NCBI GenBank assembly: GCA_964458415.1
Contig: CAYWIT010000003.1
Location: 88,785-152,784 of the forward strand
Reading direction: 5' to 3'
From: CAYWIT01 sp964458415
GTDB lineage: Bacteria > Pseudomonadota > Alphaproteobacteria > Micavibrionales > UBA2020
DNA: 64,000 nt
Numbering within the stretch: the first letter of the stretch is position 1; each line of letters begins with the position of its first letter. Made by a program: the position numbers and the translations under genes. Below are positions 34,420-42,359 of the stretch, piece by piece. Below the pieces are notes generated by a model, which was not told where the DNA came from, did no database searches, and saw only the letters and a list, made by a program, of their open reading frames with translations.

Positions 34420-35641
34420 GGAAAGCGGTTATTTCCTCCACCAGCTGTTTTGCAAGGGCTGTTTTGTCTTGGCGCGGCCAGACTGTTTCTGAAACGGTTC
34501 CGCCGGTTCTTTTTTGCAGCAGGGTGATGGCATTGTGATCCTCACCGAAAGCCTTGCCGTCGCTGACATCGTTCAATGCCAGCCAGTCGCAGCCTTTGCG
34601 CAGCAGCTTTTGCCGGGCGTGCTCAATCCTGTCATTCGTTTCAGCGGCAAAACCGATAACAAGACGCGGACGCTGTTGCGGATGCTGTGACAGACTGGCC
34701 AGAATGTCGGGGTTTTGCGCGAGTTTGAGGCTGACACCGTCGTTTCCGGATTTTTTTATTTTCTCCGCTGCCGTATGTTCCGGTCTGAAATCGGCAACAG
34801 CGGCGACGCAGACGGCGATATCGCAGGGCAGGGCGGCAAGGCAGGCGGCGTGCATTTGTTCTGCCGTTTCGATATGTACGGTATGCACGCCCACGGGATC
34901 CGCGATGCTGACGGGGCCGCTGACCAGCGTGACATCTGCCCCCGCAAGGGCGAGCGCCTGTGCGATCGCGTGGCCCTGTTTACCGGAGGAGCGGTTGCCG
35001 AGAAAACGCACGGGGTCGAGAGGCTCGTGTGTCGGGCCGCTGGTGACAAGGGCCTTTACGCCGGCAAGAGGCCCCGGTTGCGTAAAGAAATCAAGAACGC
35101 GCCCGACGATATCGCTGATCTCGGCCAGTCGGCCTTGCCCTGTTTCGCCGCAAGCCATTTCGCCTGTCTCGGGCAGGACGATGCGGGTGCCGCGCTTTTG
35201 CAGTGTTTTCAGATTGTCCTGTGTCGCGGTGTTATTCCACATGACCGGATTCATTGCGGGGGCGATCATGATAGGCTTGTCCGTTGCAAGGAGGACGGTG
35301 CTGGCCAGATCTTCGGCTAGGCCATGAGCTATTTTAGCAATCATGTTGGCGCTGGCGGGGGCGACAAGGACAAGGTCGCAATCGCGCGCCAGACGGATAT
35401 GGCCCATTTCCTGCTCGTCAGTCAGTGAGAAAAGATCGGTATAGACTTTATTGATGGAAAGCGCCGCGACGGAAAGCGGGGTGATGAAATGAGCGCCCCC
35501 CTCTGTTAATACGCAGCGGACATCCGCGCCATGGTCGCGCAGGCGGCGGATCAGCTCCAATGCTTTATAGGCGGCAATCCCGCCGGAAATCACCAGTAAT
35601 ATCCGCCGTCCGGAAAGCCGTGTGGTTGTTTTTAATTCCAT
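34406..35641 (-). CDS. coaBC: Bifunctional CoaBC
   Basis: Joins phosphopantothenate to cysteine (CoaB, CTP-dependent) and decarboxylates the product (CoaC, FMN) in coenzyme A synthesis. CoaC: ILLVISGGIAAYKALELIRR, then APASANMIAKIAHGLAEDL and APAMNPVMWNN (PXMNXXMW motif). CoaB follows from about residue 190: VTSGPTHEPLDPVRFLGNRS, then GFAAETND. 411 residues from the ATG at 35641; the frame extends 12 codons further up, but that would overlap the cutA promoter region. Divergent from cutA. Confidence 0.95.
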   Translation of the reverse strand: MELKTTTRLSGRRILLVISGGIAAYKALELIRRLRDHGADVRCVLTEGGAHFITPLSVAALSINKVYTDLFSLTDEQEMGHIRLARDCDLVLVAPASANMIAKIAHGLAEDLASTVLLATDKPIMIAPAMNPVMWNNTATQDNLKTLQKRGTRIVLPETGEMACGETGQGRLAEISDIVGRVLDFFTQPGPLAGVKALVTSGPTHEPLDPVRFLGNRSSGKQGHAIAQALALAGADVTLVSGPVSIADPVGVHTVHIETAEQMHAACLAALPCDIAVCVAAVADFRPEHTAAEKIKKSGNDGVSLKLAQNPDILASLSQHPQQRPRLVIGFAAETNDRIEHARQKLLRKGCDWLALNDVSDGKAFGEDHNAITLLQKRTGGTVSETVWPRQDKTALAKQLVEEITAFLTRP

Positions 35642-35675
35642 GCGGTTTATTATACCGGAAACAGGGAGGAAAATC

Positions 35676-35993
35676 ATGTCCGCAATTTTTGTCTATGTTA
35701 CCGTAGCCACCGAGGAGGAGGCGAGAACCATTGGCAAAACCATCGTCATGGACCGCCTCGCTGCTTGCGCCAATATTTTGCCCGGGATGAAGTCGCTGTA
35801 TCACTGGCAAGGCAGGCTTGAGGAAAATGCTGAAACCGTGTTGATTCTGAAGTCTCGGGAAAGTCTTTTTCCGGCCTTGGAAGAAAGGGTGCGGGAACTG
35901 CACAGCTATGAAACGCCCTGTATCGTGGCCTTGCCCGTGACGAACGGGAACCCGGCGTTTCTGGACTGGATTCTTGCTGAAACAAAGCCTTAG
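35676..35993 (+). CDS. cutA: CutA divalent-ion tolerance protein
   Basis: A 105-residue trimeric, ferredoxin-like protein: VYVTVATEEEARTIGKTIV, LAACANILPGMKSLYHWQG (with the conserved Cys), ELHSYETPCIVALPV. The ATG at 35676 follows AGGGAGGA. The exact role of CutA is unclear; in E. coli it was linked to copper tolerance. Single gene. Confidence 0.94.
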   Translation: MSAIFVYVTVATEEEARTIGKTIVMDRLAACANILPGMKSLYHWQGRLEENAETVLILKSRESLFPALEERVRELHSYETPCIVALPVTNGNPAFLDWILAETKP

Positions 35994-36011
35994 AAAACAA
36001 AAAGTTAGATG

Positions 36012-36029
36012 GTGGTATTTATATACCAC
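36012..36029. repeat. Short inverted repeat after cutA
   Basis: GTGGTAT and ATACCAC form a perfect 7-base stem around TTAT, 19 bases after the cutA stop. No T-run follows, so it is either a weak terminator or a protein-binding site. Confidence 0.35.
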
Positions 36030-36079
36030 AAATTAACTTATTGATATAAAAGAGTATTATATTTATTTTTAAATTCCTG

Positions 36080-36108
36080 TTGACGGCGGTGCCGGAATGC
36101 TCCATAAA
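36080..36108 (+). promoter_or_regulatory. Promoter of the rplM-rpsI operon
   Basis: TTGACG, a 17-base spacer and CATAAA, about 70 bases ahead of the rplM start. Confidence 0.6.
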
Positions 36109-36178
36109 TCCTCCACTCAGTTTGAATAACAGGCGACCGTCATGGGGCGGAAGCGGTTTAAAACAGGAAAAGAAGAAA

Positions 36179-36640
36179 ATGAAAACCTATTCAGCCAAAC
36201 CAACGGAAGTTGACAAAAAATGGCTTCTGATTGACGCGGAAGGCGTGACATTGGGACGGCTTGCCAGCCTGATCGCCATGCGCCTGCGCGGCAAGCACAA
36301 GCCGATGTACACGCCTCACATTGATTGCGGGGATAATGTTATTGTTATCAATGCCGAAAAAGTGCATCTGACCGGCAAAAAAGCAAAATTCGATATGTTC
36401 TACTGGCACACCGGTTATCCGGGCGGGATCAAAGGGCTGTCCAAAGGCCAGATCCTCGAGGGTAAATTTCCAGGCCGCGTCATTATGAACGCTGTGCGTC
36501 GTATGATGCCGAAAGAAAGCCCTCTGGCGCGTCAGCAGTTGACCTGCCTGCGCGTTTTCGCAGGTCCTGCGCATGCGCATGAAGCGCAAAAGCCGGAAGT
36601 GCTGGATGTCGCCGCAATGAACCCCAAAAACAAAAGGTAA
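36179..36640 (+). CDS. rplM: 50S ribosomal protein L13
   Basis: 153 residues with the family's KKWLLIDAEGVTLGRLAS, GDNVIVINAEKVHLTGKK, WHTGYPGGIKG and RRMMPKESPLARQQL. The start at 36179 fits the family; longer in-frame starts run into the promoter. Operon with rpsI after 8 bases, as in most bacteria. Confidence 0.98.
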   Translation: MKTYSAKPTEVDKKWLLIDAEGVTLGRLASLIAMRLRGKHKPMYTPHIDCGDNVIVINAEKVHLTGKKAKFDMFYWHTGYPGGIKGLSKGQILEGKFPGRVIMNAVRRMMPKESPLARQQLTCLRVFAGPAHAHEAQKPEVLDVAAMNPKNKR

Positions 36641-36648
36641 TGTGAAAC

Positions 36649-37146
36649 ATGGCTACGAAAAAAACACTTTCAGACCTGAAAGAAGCCGTTGCTGAAAAAT
36701 CTTCGGATACGGCAACGACGAATGTTCCGGCAGCCGAGCGCAAGCCCCTGTTGGACAAAAAAGGCCGCGCCTATGGCACGGGTCGCCGTAAAGATGCTGT
36801 CGCCCGCGTCTGGGTTTCCCGTGGCAGCGGAAAAATCATCGTTAATGATCGTGATATCGTGCAGTACTTTGCACGCGGTACGCAGCGTCTGGTGATCAAT
36901 CAGCCGTTCGAGATTTCCAGCCGTATCGGCCAGTTCGATGTAATGTGCAAAGTCTCCGGTGGCGGTCTCTCCGGTCAGGCCGGTGCGGTGCGTCATGGCA
37001 TTTCCCGCGCTCTGATCAACTTCGAGCCGGGTCTGCGCGATGTCCTGAAAAAAGCAGGCATGCTGACACGCGACAGCCGTGTTGTCGAACGTAAAAAATA
37101 CGGTCTGCACAAAGCACGCCGCAGCACACAGTGGGTCAAGCGTTAA
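36649..37146 (+). CDS. rpsI: 30S ribosomal protein S9
   Basis: 165 residues. The S9 domain begins near residue 40 (GRAYGTGRRKDAVARVW) and ends in the basic tail KKYGLHKARRSTQWVKR that reaches the P site. The first 35 or so residues (Lys/Ser/Thr/Ala-rich) are an extension often found in alphaproteobacteria. A strong terminator follows. Confidence 0.98.
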   Translation: MATKKTLSDLKEAVAEKSSDTATTNVPAAERKPLLDKKGRAYGTGRRKDAVARVWVSRGSGKIIVNDRDIVQYFARGTQRLVINQPFEISSRIGQFDVMCKVSGGGLSGQAGAVRHGISRALINFEPGLRDVLKKAGMLTRDSRVVERKKYGLHKARRSTQWVKR

Positions 37147-37174
37147 TCGCTTGTTGCATTGTACTGCAGAATGC

Positions 37175-37206
37175 AAAAAAGGCGCCCTTTACCGGGCGCC
37201 TTTTTT
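37175..37206 (+). terminator. Terminator of the rplM-rpsI operon
   Basis: AAAAAAGGCGCCC, a six-base loop, then GGGCGCCTTTTTT: a strong hairpin with T-run 29 bases after rpsI. It may serve both strands. Confidence 0.95.
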
Positions 37207-37226
37207 CTTTGCCGGTTGAAAATAGG

Positions 37227-38030
37227 TCAGGGTTGCGGCGGGCGGCGGATGCAGTTTGTCGACGTGAATTTATCTTCGTGATATTGCAGGGCGTTTTTAT
37301 ATTCCGGCCCCAGATAGCTTTCCAGTTCCTGCACGCTGATGAACATGGCTTTGGCCAGTCTGGTAAAGTCCACGCGGTTGGGGCTCATTTCGCGGCTGAT
37401 CTCCGTGGCGAGCGCGGCGATATCCGCTTGCATCATTTTTGCCGCCATGACCCAGAGCGCAAAATATTCATGCGGATAATGATAGTCATCCTGCCGTTTA
37501 AGCGCCTCGCGGAGGGAAAGCGCTTCGGCCTTCTCGGTCTCCTCAAATCCGGCATGGTTCGGATGCCGCGTTGAAATTCTGGCGCCGTTGGGGAACATGG
37601 CTTCCCATACTGCGGGCGGCAGGGGGCAGGCGTGCAGGCGGGCATCGACCGCAAAGCCACGCCCGTTGTTGATAAAAAATTTGTCGTCCCGCGCCGCATA
37701 GAGGAATACGAAATCAGCTGCGTTCAGGTCAGGCTTGGTGCCGAGCAGTTCTTCCATCTCCTCTTGTCCTTCGCGCAGGGCGTTGCGGATGCCAGTTTGC
37801 AGCAGGCTGTCGGCAAGGTCTTCATCCTCGCCAAGGCCACCGAAATGGGCAAGCCCCGCGCCAACGGCATTGCTGCGCGTGCTGACGACGATTTCAATGC
37901 TGTTGATATCGGAAAGATCGCCGCGATAATAGACCGATCCAGCGCCGCGCCGACGGATCGGGTCACGGTTTTGCGGATTTTTCAGCCATTCAAGCCGGCC
38001 TTCCGGCGTTGCGGGGATGTCTTCGGCCAT
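37227..38030 (-). CDS. Unrecognised protein with a Nudix-box-like segment
   Basis: A 267-residue soluble protein. The stretch ALREGQEEMEELLG (about residues 83-96) resembles the REUXEEXGU core of a Nudix box but lacks the glycine and glutamate at the usual positions in front, so hydrolase activity is doubtful. The rest shows no motif I know. AAGGAG precedes the ATG. It converges on rpsI and is divergent from the carbonic anhydrase gene, with 35 bases between the starts. Confidence 0.65.
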   Translation of the reverse strand: MAEDIPATPEGRLEWLKNPQNRDPIRRRGAGSVYYRGDLSDINSIEIVVSTRSNAVGAGLAHFGGLGEDEDLADSLLQTGIRNALREGQEEMEELLGTKPDLNAADFVFLYAARDDKFFINNGRGFAVDARLHACPLPPAVWEAMFPNGARISTRHPNHAGFEETEKAEALSLREALKRQDDYHYPHEYFALWVMAAKMMQADIAALATEISREMSPNRVDFTRLAKAMFISVQELESYLGPEYKNALQYHEDKFTSTNCIRRPPQP

Positions 38031-38065
38031 ATATAATCTCCTTGATTGAATGAGGGGAGAATAGC

Positions 38066-38587
38066 ATGAAACTTATTCCATATAAAGGGGCAATGCCAAG
38101 GATCGGCAAGGATGTTTTTATCGCCGAAGGCGTGCCTGTGATTGGCGATGTCGAAATCGGCGATGAGGCCAGCATCTGGTTCGGCTGCGTTGTGCGCGGC
38201 GATGTCAATAATATCAAAATCGGCGCACGGACGAATATTCAGGATGGCACCGTCATCCACGTTTCTTCTACCTTGCAAGGAACTTATATCGGGAGTGATG
38301 TAACGGTGGGGCATATGGCGCTGCTGCATGCCTGCACGATCGAGGATGCGGCCTTCATCGGCATGAAGGCCTGCGTCATGGATGGTGCCTATGTCGAAAC
38401 CGGAGCGATGGTGGCGGCGGGCGCGCTGGTTACGCCGGGCAAGCGCGTATTGTCGGGGCAGCTCTGGGGCGGGTCCCCCGCGCGTTACATGCGCGACCTG
38501 ACAGAGGACGAAAAGAAATATATCCCGTATTCCGCTGTGCATTACAGGAACATCGCACGGGAGTATTTGGTTTCGGTGAAGAAATAA
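38066..38587 (+). CDS. Gamma-class carbonic anhydrase family protein
   Basis: A left-handed beta-helix of hexapeptide repeats (IGDVEIGDEASIWFGCVVRG, IGARTNIQDGTVIHV, YIGSDVTVGHMALLHACTI). The three metal-binding histidines are represented by HV after the TNIQDGTVI strand, GHMALLH and its partner. 173 residues, trimeric family. Activity as a carbonic anhydrase is not assured for this subgroup. GGGGAG precedes the start. Converges on trxB with no spacing. Confidence 0.9.
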   Translation: MKLIPYKGAMPRIGKDVFIAEGVPVIGDVEIGDEASIWFGCVVRGDVNNIKIGARTNIQDGTVIHVSSTLQGTYIGSDVTVGHMALLHACTIEDAAFIGMKACVMDGAYVETGAMVAAGALVTPGKRVLSGQLWGGSPARYMRDLTEDEKKYIPYSAVHYRNIAREYLVSVKK

Positions 38588-39562
38588 TTATTTCACGGCC
38601 GCCTTTGCCGCGACAGGATGCTCCGCTTCCAGATGCGCCAGATAACGGTCTGCTTCCAGCGCGGCCATGCAGCCCATGCCGGCAGCGGTGACGGCCTGAC
38701 GGAAGACTTTGTCCTTTACGTCGCCCGCGGCGAAAACGCCCGGAATGTCCGTTGCCGTTGAGTCGGGTTTGGTGACGATATATCCTTCATCGTCAATTTT
38801 AATGTGGCCTTTGAAAACCTCTGTGGAGGGCGAATGGCCGATGGCGATGAAAATACCGTCGAGCTTGATGTCCGTTGTGGCATTGGTTTTCAGGTTTTTG
38901 ATCCGTGCGCCGGTGACGCCTTTGTCATCGCCCAGCGCTTCATCCAGCGCGCTGTCCCAGATCACCGATATTTTCTGATTTTTAAACAAGCGGTCCTGCA
39001 TGATCCGCTCGGCGCGGAAGCTGTCGCGGCGATGGACGAGGGTAACTTTGGACGCGAAGTTGGTGAGGAACAAAGCTTCCTCCACGGCTGTATTGCCGCC
39101 GCCGATCACCATGACCTCTTTGCCGCGATAGAAAAATCCGTCGCAGGTGGCGCAGGCGGAAACGCCGCGGCCCTTGAATTTCTGTTCGCTGTCCAGTCCC
39201 AGCCAGCGCGCCTGCGCGCCGGTGGCGATGATGACGGCATCGGCCAGATAAATGTCGCCGCTGTCGCCTATGGCTTTTTTGGGGGTGGTGGTGAAATCGA
39301 CGCTGACAATGGTGTCCTGAATCATTTTTGTGCCGACATGGGCGGCCTGTGCGCTCATTTGCTCCATCAGCCAAGGGCCTTGAATGGCTTCGGCAAAACC
39401 GGGGTAGTTTTCGACATCGGAGGTGATCGTCATCTGTCCGCCGGGCTGCATGCCGGCAACGAGGAGAGGCTGTAAATTTGCCCGTGCCGTATAGATGGCG
39501 GCAGTATAGCCTGCAGGGCCGGAGCCGATAATCAGGACTTTGGTTTTATGCGTTTGCGTCAT
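38588..39562 (-). CDS. trxB: Thioredoxin-disulfide reductase
   Basis: FAD enzyme that passes electrons from NADPH to thioredoxin. 324 residues: FAD site IIGSGPAGYTAAIYTARA, redox pair SACATCDGFFYRGK (CATC), NADPH site VIGGGNTAVEEALFL, and the C-terminal GVFAAGDVKDKVFRQAVTAA. AAGGAG precedes the ATG, inside the 3' end of the ELM1-like gene (17-base overlap), so the two are translationally linked. Confidence 0.97.
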   Translation of the reverse strand: MTQTHKTKVLIIGSGPAGYTAAIYTARANLQPLLVAGMQPGGQMTITSDVENYPGFAEAIQGPWLMEQMSAQAAHVGTKMIQDTIVSVDFTTTPKKAIGDSGDIYLADAVIIATGAQARWLGLDSEQKFKGRGVSACATCDGFFYRGKEVMVIGGGNTAVEEALFLTNFASKVTLVHRRDSFRAERIMQDRLFKNQKISVIWDSALDEALGDDKGVTGARIKNLKTNATTDIKLDGIFIAIGHSPSTEVFKGHIKIDDEGYIVTKPDSTATDIPGVFAAGDVKDKVFRQAVTAAGMGCMAALEADRYLAHLEAEHPVAAKAAVK

Positions 39563-40529
39563 TTTTCTTTCTCTCCTTCATTCGGCGGCGGATTTCCGCC
39601 GCAATTTTTGCCGTGTCGTCCGGCGGCTCATAAGACCATGGCTCCAGCAGGCCTGTAAAGGGACGGGTGTAACCCTGTTCCTGCAGCAGGCGATGAAAGA
39701 GGTTCAGTCTTGCTGCCCCGCCCTCCAGTTTTGCGATATAGACCGGTTTTCCGGTCGCAATTGCCTCTGACGTCATGGAAACGCTGTCTTCAGTGACGAT
39801 AATATAGTCTGCATGCGCCAGAAATCCAAAATAAGGATTGTCTCCCGCGCCATTCCAGAAAAAAATATTGTCGCCTTGCGGGATTTCGCGCAGAAAGCGC
39901 ATGTTTTCCTCGCCGGTGCGGCGGGAGGCCGTGATCATCAATCCTGCCTTTAACTTGCGGAGCTGTGCGACAAGATTCCGGCATCCAGCCGCTGTCATGC
40001 GGTGTGCCTTGCTGTTCCCGCCGAGCAGAACGGCGACGCGTGGGGCAGGGAGCGCTGCAAGCGTCTCCTCCCACTTTTCCCGCGCCAGCTGGAGTTTTTC
40101 CGGTGTGATGCGGTTGAGGGCGCCTGTGGTGACAATAACATTTTCGCCGCGCATCGGGTCATGCTGCGGTACGGCGATCAGGTCAAATGACGCAGGGTGA
40201 ATACGCGGATCCTGAATCTGGACAAGAAAGGTCTTTCCGCCGCTGCGCTTTTTGATATCAAGCGCGATGCCAATGCTTTTGCGCCCGCTGGCGATCAGTA
40301 AATCCGGCCACGGCGGCACAATGCTGTCGCTTTCCGGCGCCAAAGCGTACCGGTGCCCGCAGCGCAGCCAGGGGCTCAGCTGCTTCCATGGCGTCCTGAG
40401 TTTGACGCGTTTGATGACCGGAGAAAGAGCCAGAGCTTCAGCCACGCCAAGGCATTGGTTTTCCGTTCCGGCGATGCCTTCAGTCAATACCCAGCAGGAA
40501 GGCAGGTTATTTTCTTTATATTCTGACAA
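39546..40529 (-). CDS. ELM1-family (mitochondrial fission ELM1-like) protein
   Basis: 327 residues. The family resembles GT-B glycosyltransferases and is common in alphaproteobacteria; plant members act in mitochondrial fission. Seen here: CWVLTEGIAGTENQCLGVAEAL, PWPDLLIASGRKSI, IQDPRIHPASFDLIAVPQHD, LLGGNSKAHRM and IVTEDSVSMTSEA. It appears to start with TTG at 40529, with GAGG about 9 bases upstream. Bacterial function is not established; envelope glycosylation is one idea. Confidence 0.88.
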   Translation of the reverse strand: MSEYKENNLPSCWVLTEGIAGTENQCLGVAEALALSPVIKRVKLRTPWKQLSPWLRCGHRYALAPESDSIVPPWPDLLIASGRKSIGIALDIKKRSGGKTFLVQIQDPRIHPASFDLIAVPQHDPMRGENVIVTTGALNRITPEKLQLAREKWEETLAALPAPRVAVLLGGNSKAHRMTAAGCRNLVAQLRKLKAGLMITASRRTGEENMRFLREIPQGDNIFFWNGAGDNPYFGFLAHADYIIVTEDSVSMTSEAIATGKPVYIAKLEGGAARLNLFHRLLQEQGYTRPFTGLLEPWSYEPPDDTAKIAAEIRRRMKERKKNDANA

Positions 40530-40694
40530 ATATAGGCCTCTTGTTTAAACCCAAGTTAGGGGGCCCGCAGCTATTGTCAAAAGAAATATTTGGAAAACAT
40601 TTCTACTTAAATATTTCCCTCGAGGAGCGGATGGTATAATATTGTTTCACTTATAAGTTTGATTCTAACCCCTTCAGTTCATGACAGGTAAAAA

Positions 40695-41171
40695 ATGCCC
40701 AAAGTTAAATTAGACCGCATCGACCGCAAGATTCTCAATGACTTGCAGGAAAACGGGCGTATGACAAACGTTGAACTGGCGCAGCGTGCCGGAATTTCCG
40801 CGCCGCCCTGTTTGCGCCGCGTACGGGCGCTGGAAGAGGCTGGCGTTATCAAGGGCTATCATGCGGATATTGATGCTTCGACGCTGGGCTACGGCATTAC
40901 GGTTTTTGCGCAGGTCGGACTTGATAATCAGGCCGAGGGGGATTTGCAGAAGTTTGAAGATCTGATCCGCCAGTGGCCGCTGGTGCGGGAATGCCATCTG
41001 GTTTCCGGTGAATCGGATTATATCCTGAAAATCGTTGCAGAGGATTGGGATGCGTATCAGAAATTCTTGACAACGCATCTGACAACTGCCCCCAACGTCA
41101 GCCATATCAAATCAGCGCTCGGCATTCGCGTCGCCAAGAACAAGCCCGGCGTTCCGGTGGATGTGGAATAG
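40695..41171 (+). CDS. lrp: Lrp/AsnC-family transcriptional regulator
   Basis: 158 residues: an N-terminal winged helix (LDRIDRKILNDLQENGRMTN, then SAPPCLRRVRALEEAGVI) and a C-terminal RAM domain for effector binding and oligomerisation (ITVFAQVGLDNQ, VRECHLVSGESDYILKIV). A TATAAT lies at 40635-40640. Sits beside trxB, an arrangement also known for lrp in E. coli. Target genes unknown; general Lrp or a specific AsnC-like role are both possible. Confidence 0.93.
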   Translation: MPKVKLDRIDRKILNDLQENGRMTNVELAQRAGISAPPCLRRVRALEEAGVIKGYHADIDASTLGYGITVFAQVGLDNQAEGDLQKFEDLIRQWPLVRECHLVSGESDYILKIVAEDWDAYQKFLTTHLTTAPNVSHIKSALGIRVAKNKPGVPVDVE

Positions 41172-41300
41172 AAGAAAAAATATATATTATTTATAAGTAT
41201 AATATGGCTTTGCATCTTGAGCCCATGTTTTTTTTTATTGACAATCTCTATAATTTTCCGTAACATATAGACATAAAGTTTTACGCTGTTGGGAGGCAAA

Positions 41301-41873
41301 ATGCTGAAATTTTTTGCAAAAGAGCCGATGGCCAGGCTAACGCTCACAAATGTTGATAAAATTGAGCAAGCGCTGAAGATACAGGATACGGCGGAGCGTG
41401 TAGAGAAGCTGCTGTCCCTGAAAGAGGAACTGGCGGGTTCGTATAAGTCTCTGGGTCGTAAGCAGGATATGACGGCAGCTTTGGCTGGACTTGCCTTAAT
41501 AACATTGGGAGCTGTTCTGGGCGCAGCCACTGGAATGTTATATTTGAGTCCTGTTTTTTCGTCCGTGCTCGGGGGGGTCTTTTTCCAATCTGTGGCTAAC
41601 CGTTCGTTTGATGCAAAAAATGAGCGCAATTCTTATTTGAGGGACTTGCTGGTCAAGTGTGATGCAGAGCTTTCCTCTATTTACAGAGTGTCCCCGGATG
41701 ATATTTTGAATGCGCCGAGCGTAAAGAAAAAAAGAATCTCTTCCGGTGAACTGAAGGTCGCGTTTGATCAAAGCGCAGAATCGTTAAAGTTTGCAGAACA
41801 TGATTACAGTTTCGTCCAGGTTCGGTCACAAAACCTCTTGCGCGAATCCTTGAAGCGTAAATCTCATTTATAA
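41301..41873 (+). CDS. Hypothetical membrane protein
   Basis: 190 residues. A helical N-terminal part (about 10-55, charged, coiled-coil-like), one hydrophobic hairpin (about 62-95: AALAGLALITLGAVLGAATG followed by MLYLSPVFSSVLGGVFF) and a soluble helical C-terminus rich in Ser and Lys. The ATG at 41301 has GGGAGG upstream. No family recognised. Its end overlaps greA tail to tail by 10 bases. Confidence 0.7.
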   Translation: MLKFFAKEPMARLTLTNVDKIEQALKIQDTAERVEKLLSLKEELAGSYKSLGRKQDMTAALAGLALITLGAVLGAATGMLYLSPVFSSVLGGVFFQSVANRSFDAKNERNSYLRDLLVKCDAELSSIYRVSPDDILNAPSVKKKRISSGELKVAFDQSAESLKFAEHDYSFVQVRSQNLLRESLKRKSHL

Positions 41874-42337
41874 ACTACTTCCAAAACCTCATAGGCTTTC
41901 GTGCCTTTGGGGGCGCGGACTTCCACGCTGTCGCCAACGCGCTTGCCGATCAGGGCACGCGGCAGGGGCGCTGTCAGGGCAAGCAGGCCCTTTTCAATGT
42001 CGGCTTCATATTCCCCGACAATCTGAAAGGTCTGCTCCTTGTCTGTTTCTTCGTCTACTACTTTTACAGTGGCGCCGAATTTGATGATATCGCCGGACAT
42101 TTTTGATGTGTCGATGACGTCGGCACGGGAAACTTTATCTTCGAGGTCGAGAATCCTGCCTTCGAGAAAGCTCTGTTTTTCGCGAGCGGCATGATATTCG
42201 GCATTTTCCGACAGGTCCCCGTGCGAGCGTGCTTCGGCAATCGCTTCAATTACGGCGGGGCGCTCGACAGATTTCAGCTGTCTGAGTTCTTCTTCCATGC
42301 GCTGGTATCCATCGGCAGTCATCGGTATTTTTTGCAT
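41864..42337 (-). CDS. greA: Transcription elongation factor GreA
   Basis: Rescues backtracked RNA polymerase by stimulating transcript cleavage. 157 residues: coiled-coil hairpin with the acidic tip (ARSHGDLSENAEYHAAREKQ) and the C-terminal FKBP-like domain (SPLxRALIGK-type segment PLPRALIGKRVGD). It is the last gene of the car operon, 22 bases after carB. Confidence 0.97.
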   Translation of the reverse strand: MQKIPMTADGYQRMEEELRQLKSVERPAVIEAIAEARSHGDLSENAEYHAAREKQSFLEGRILDLEDKVSRADVIDTSKMSGDIIKFGATVKVVDEETDKEQTFQIVGEYEADIEKGLLALTAPLPRALIGKRVGDSVEVRAPKGTKAYEVLEVVYK

Positions 42338-42359
42338 CTTTAAAAATCCTGTAATGTGT

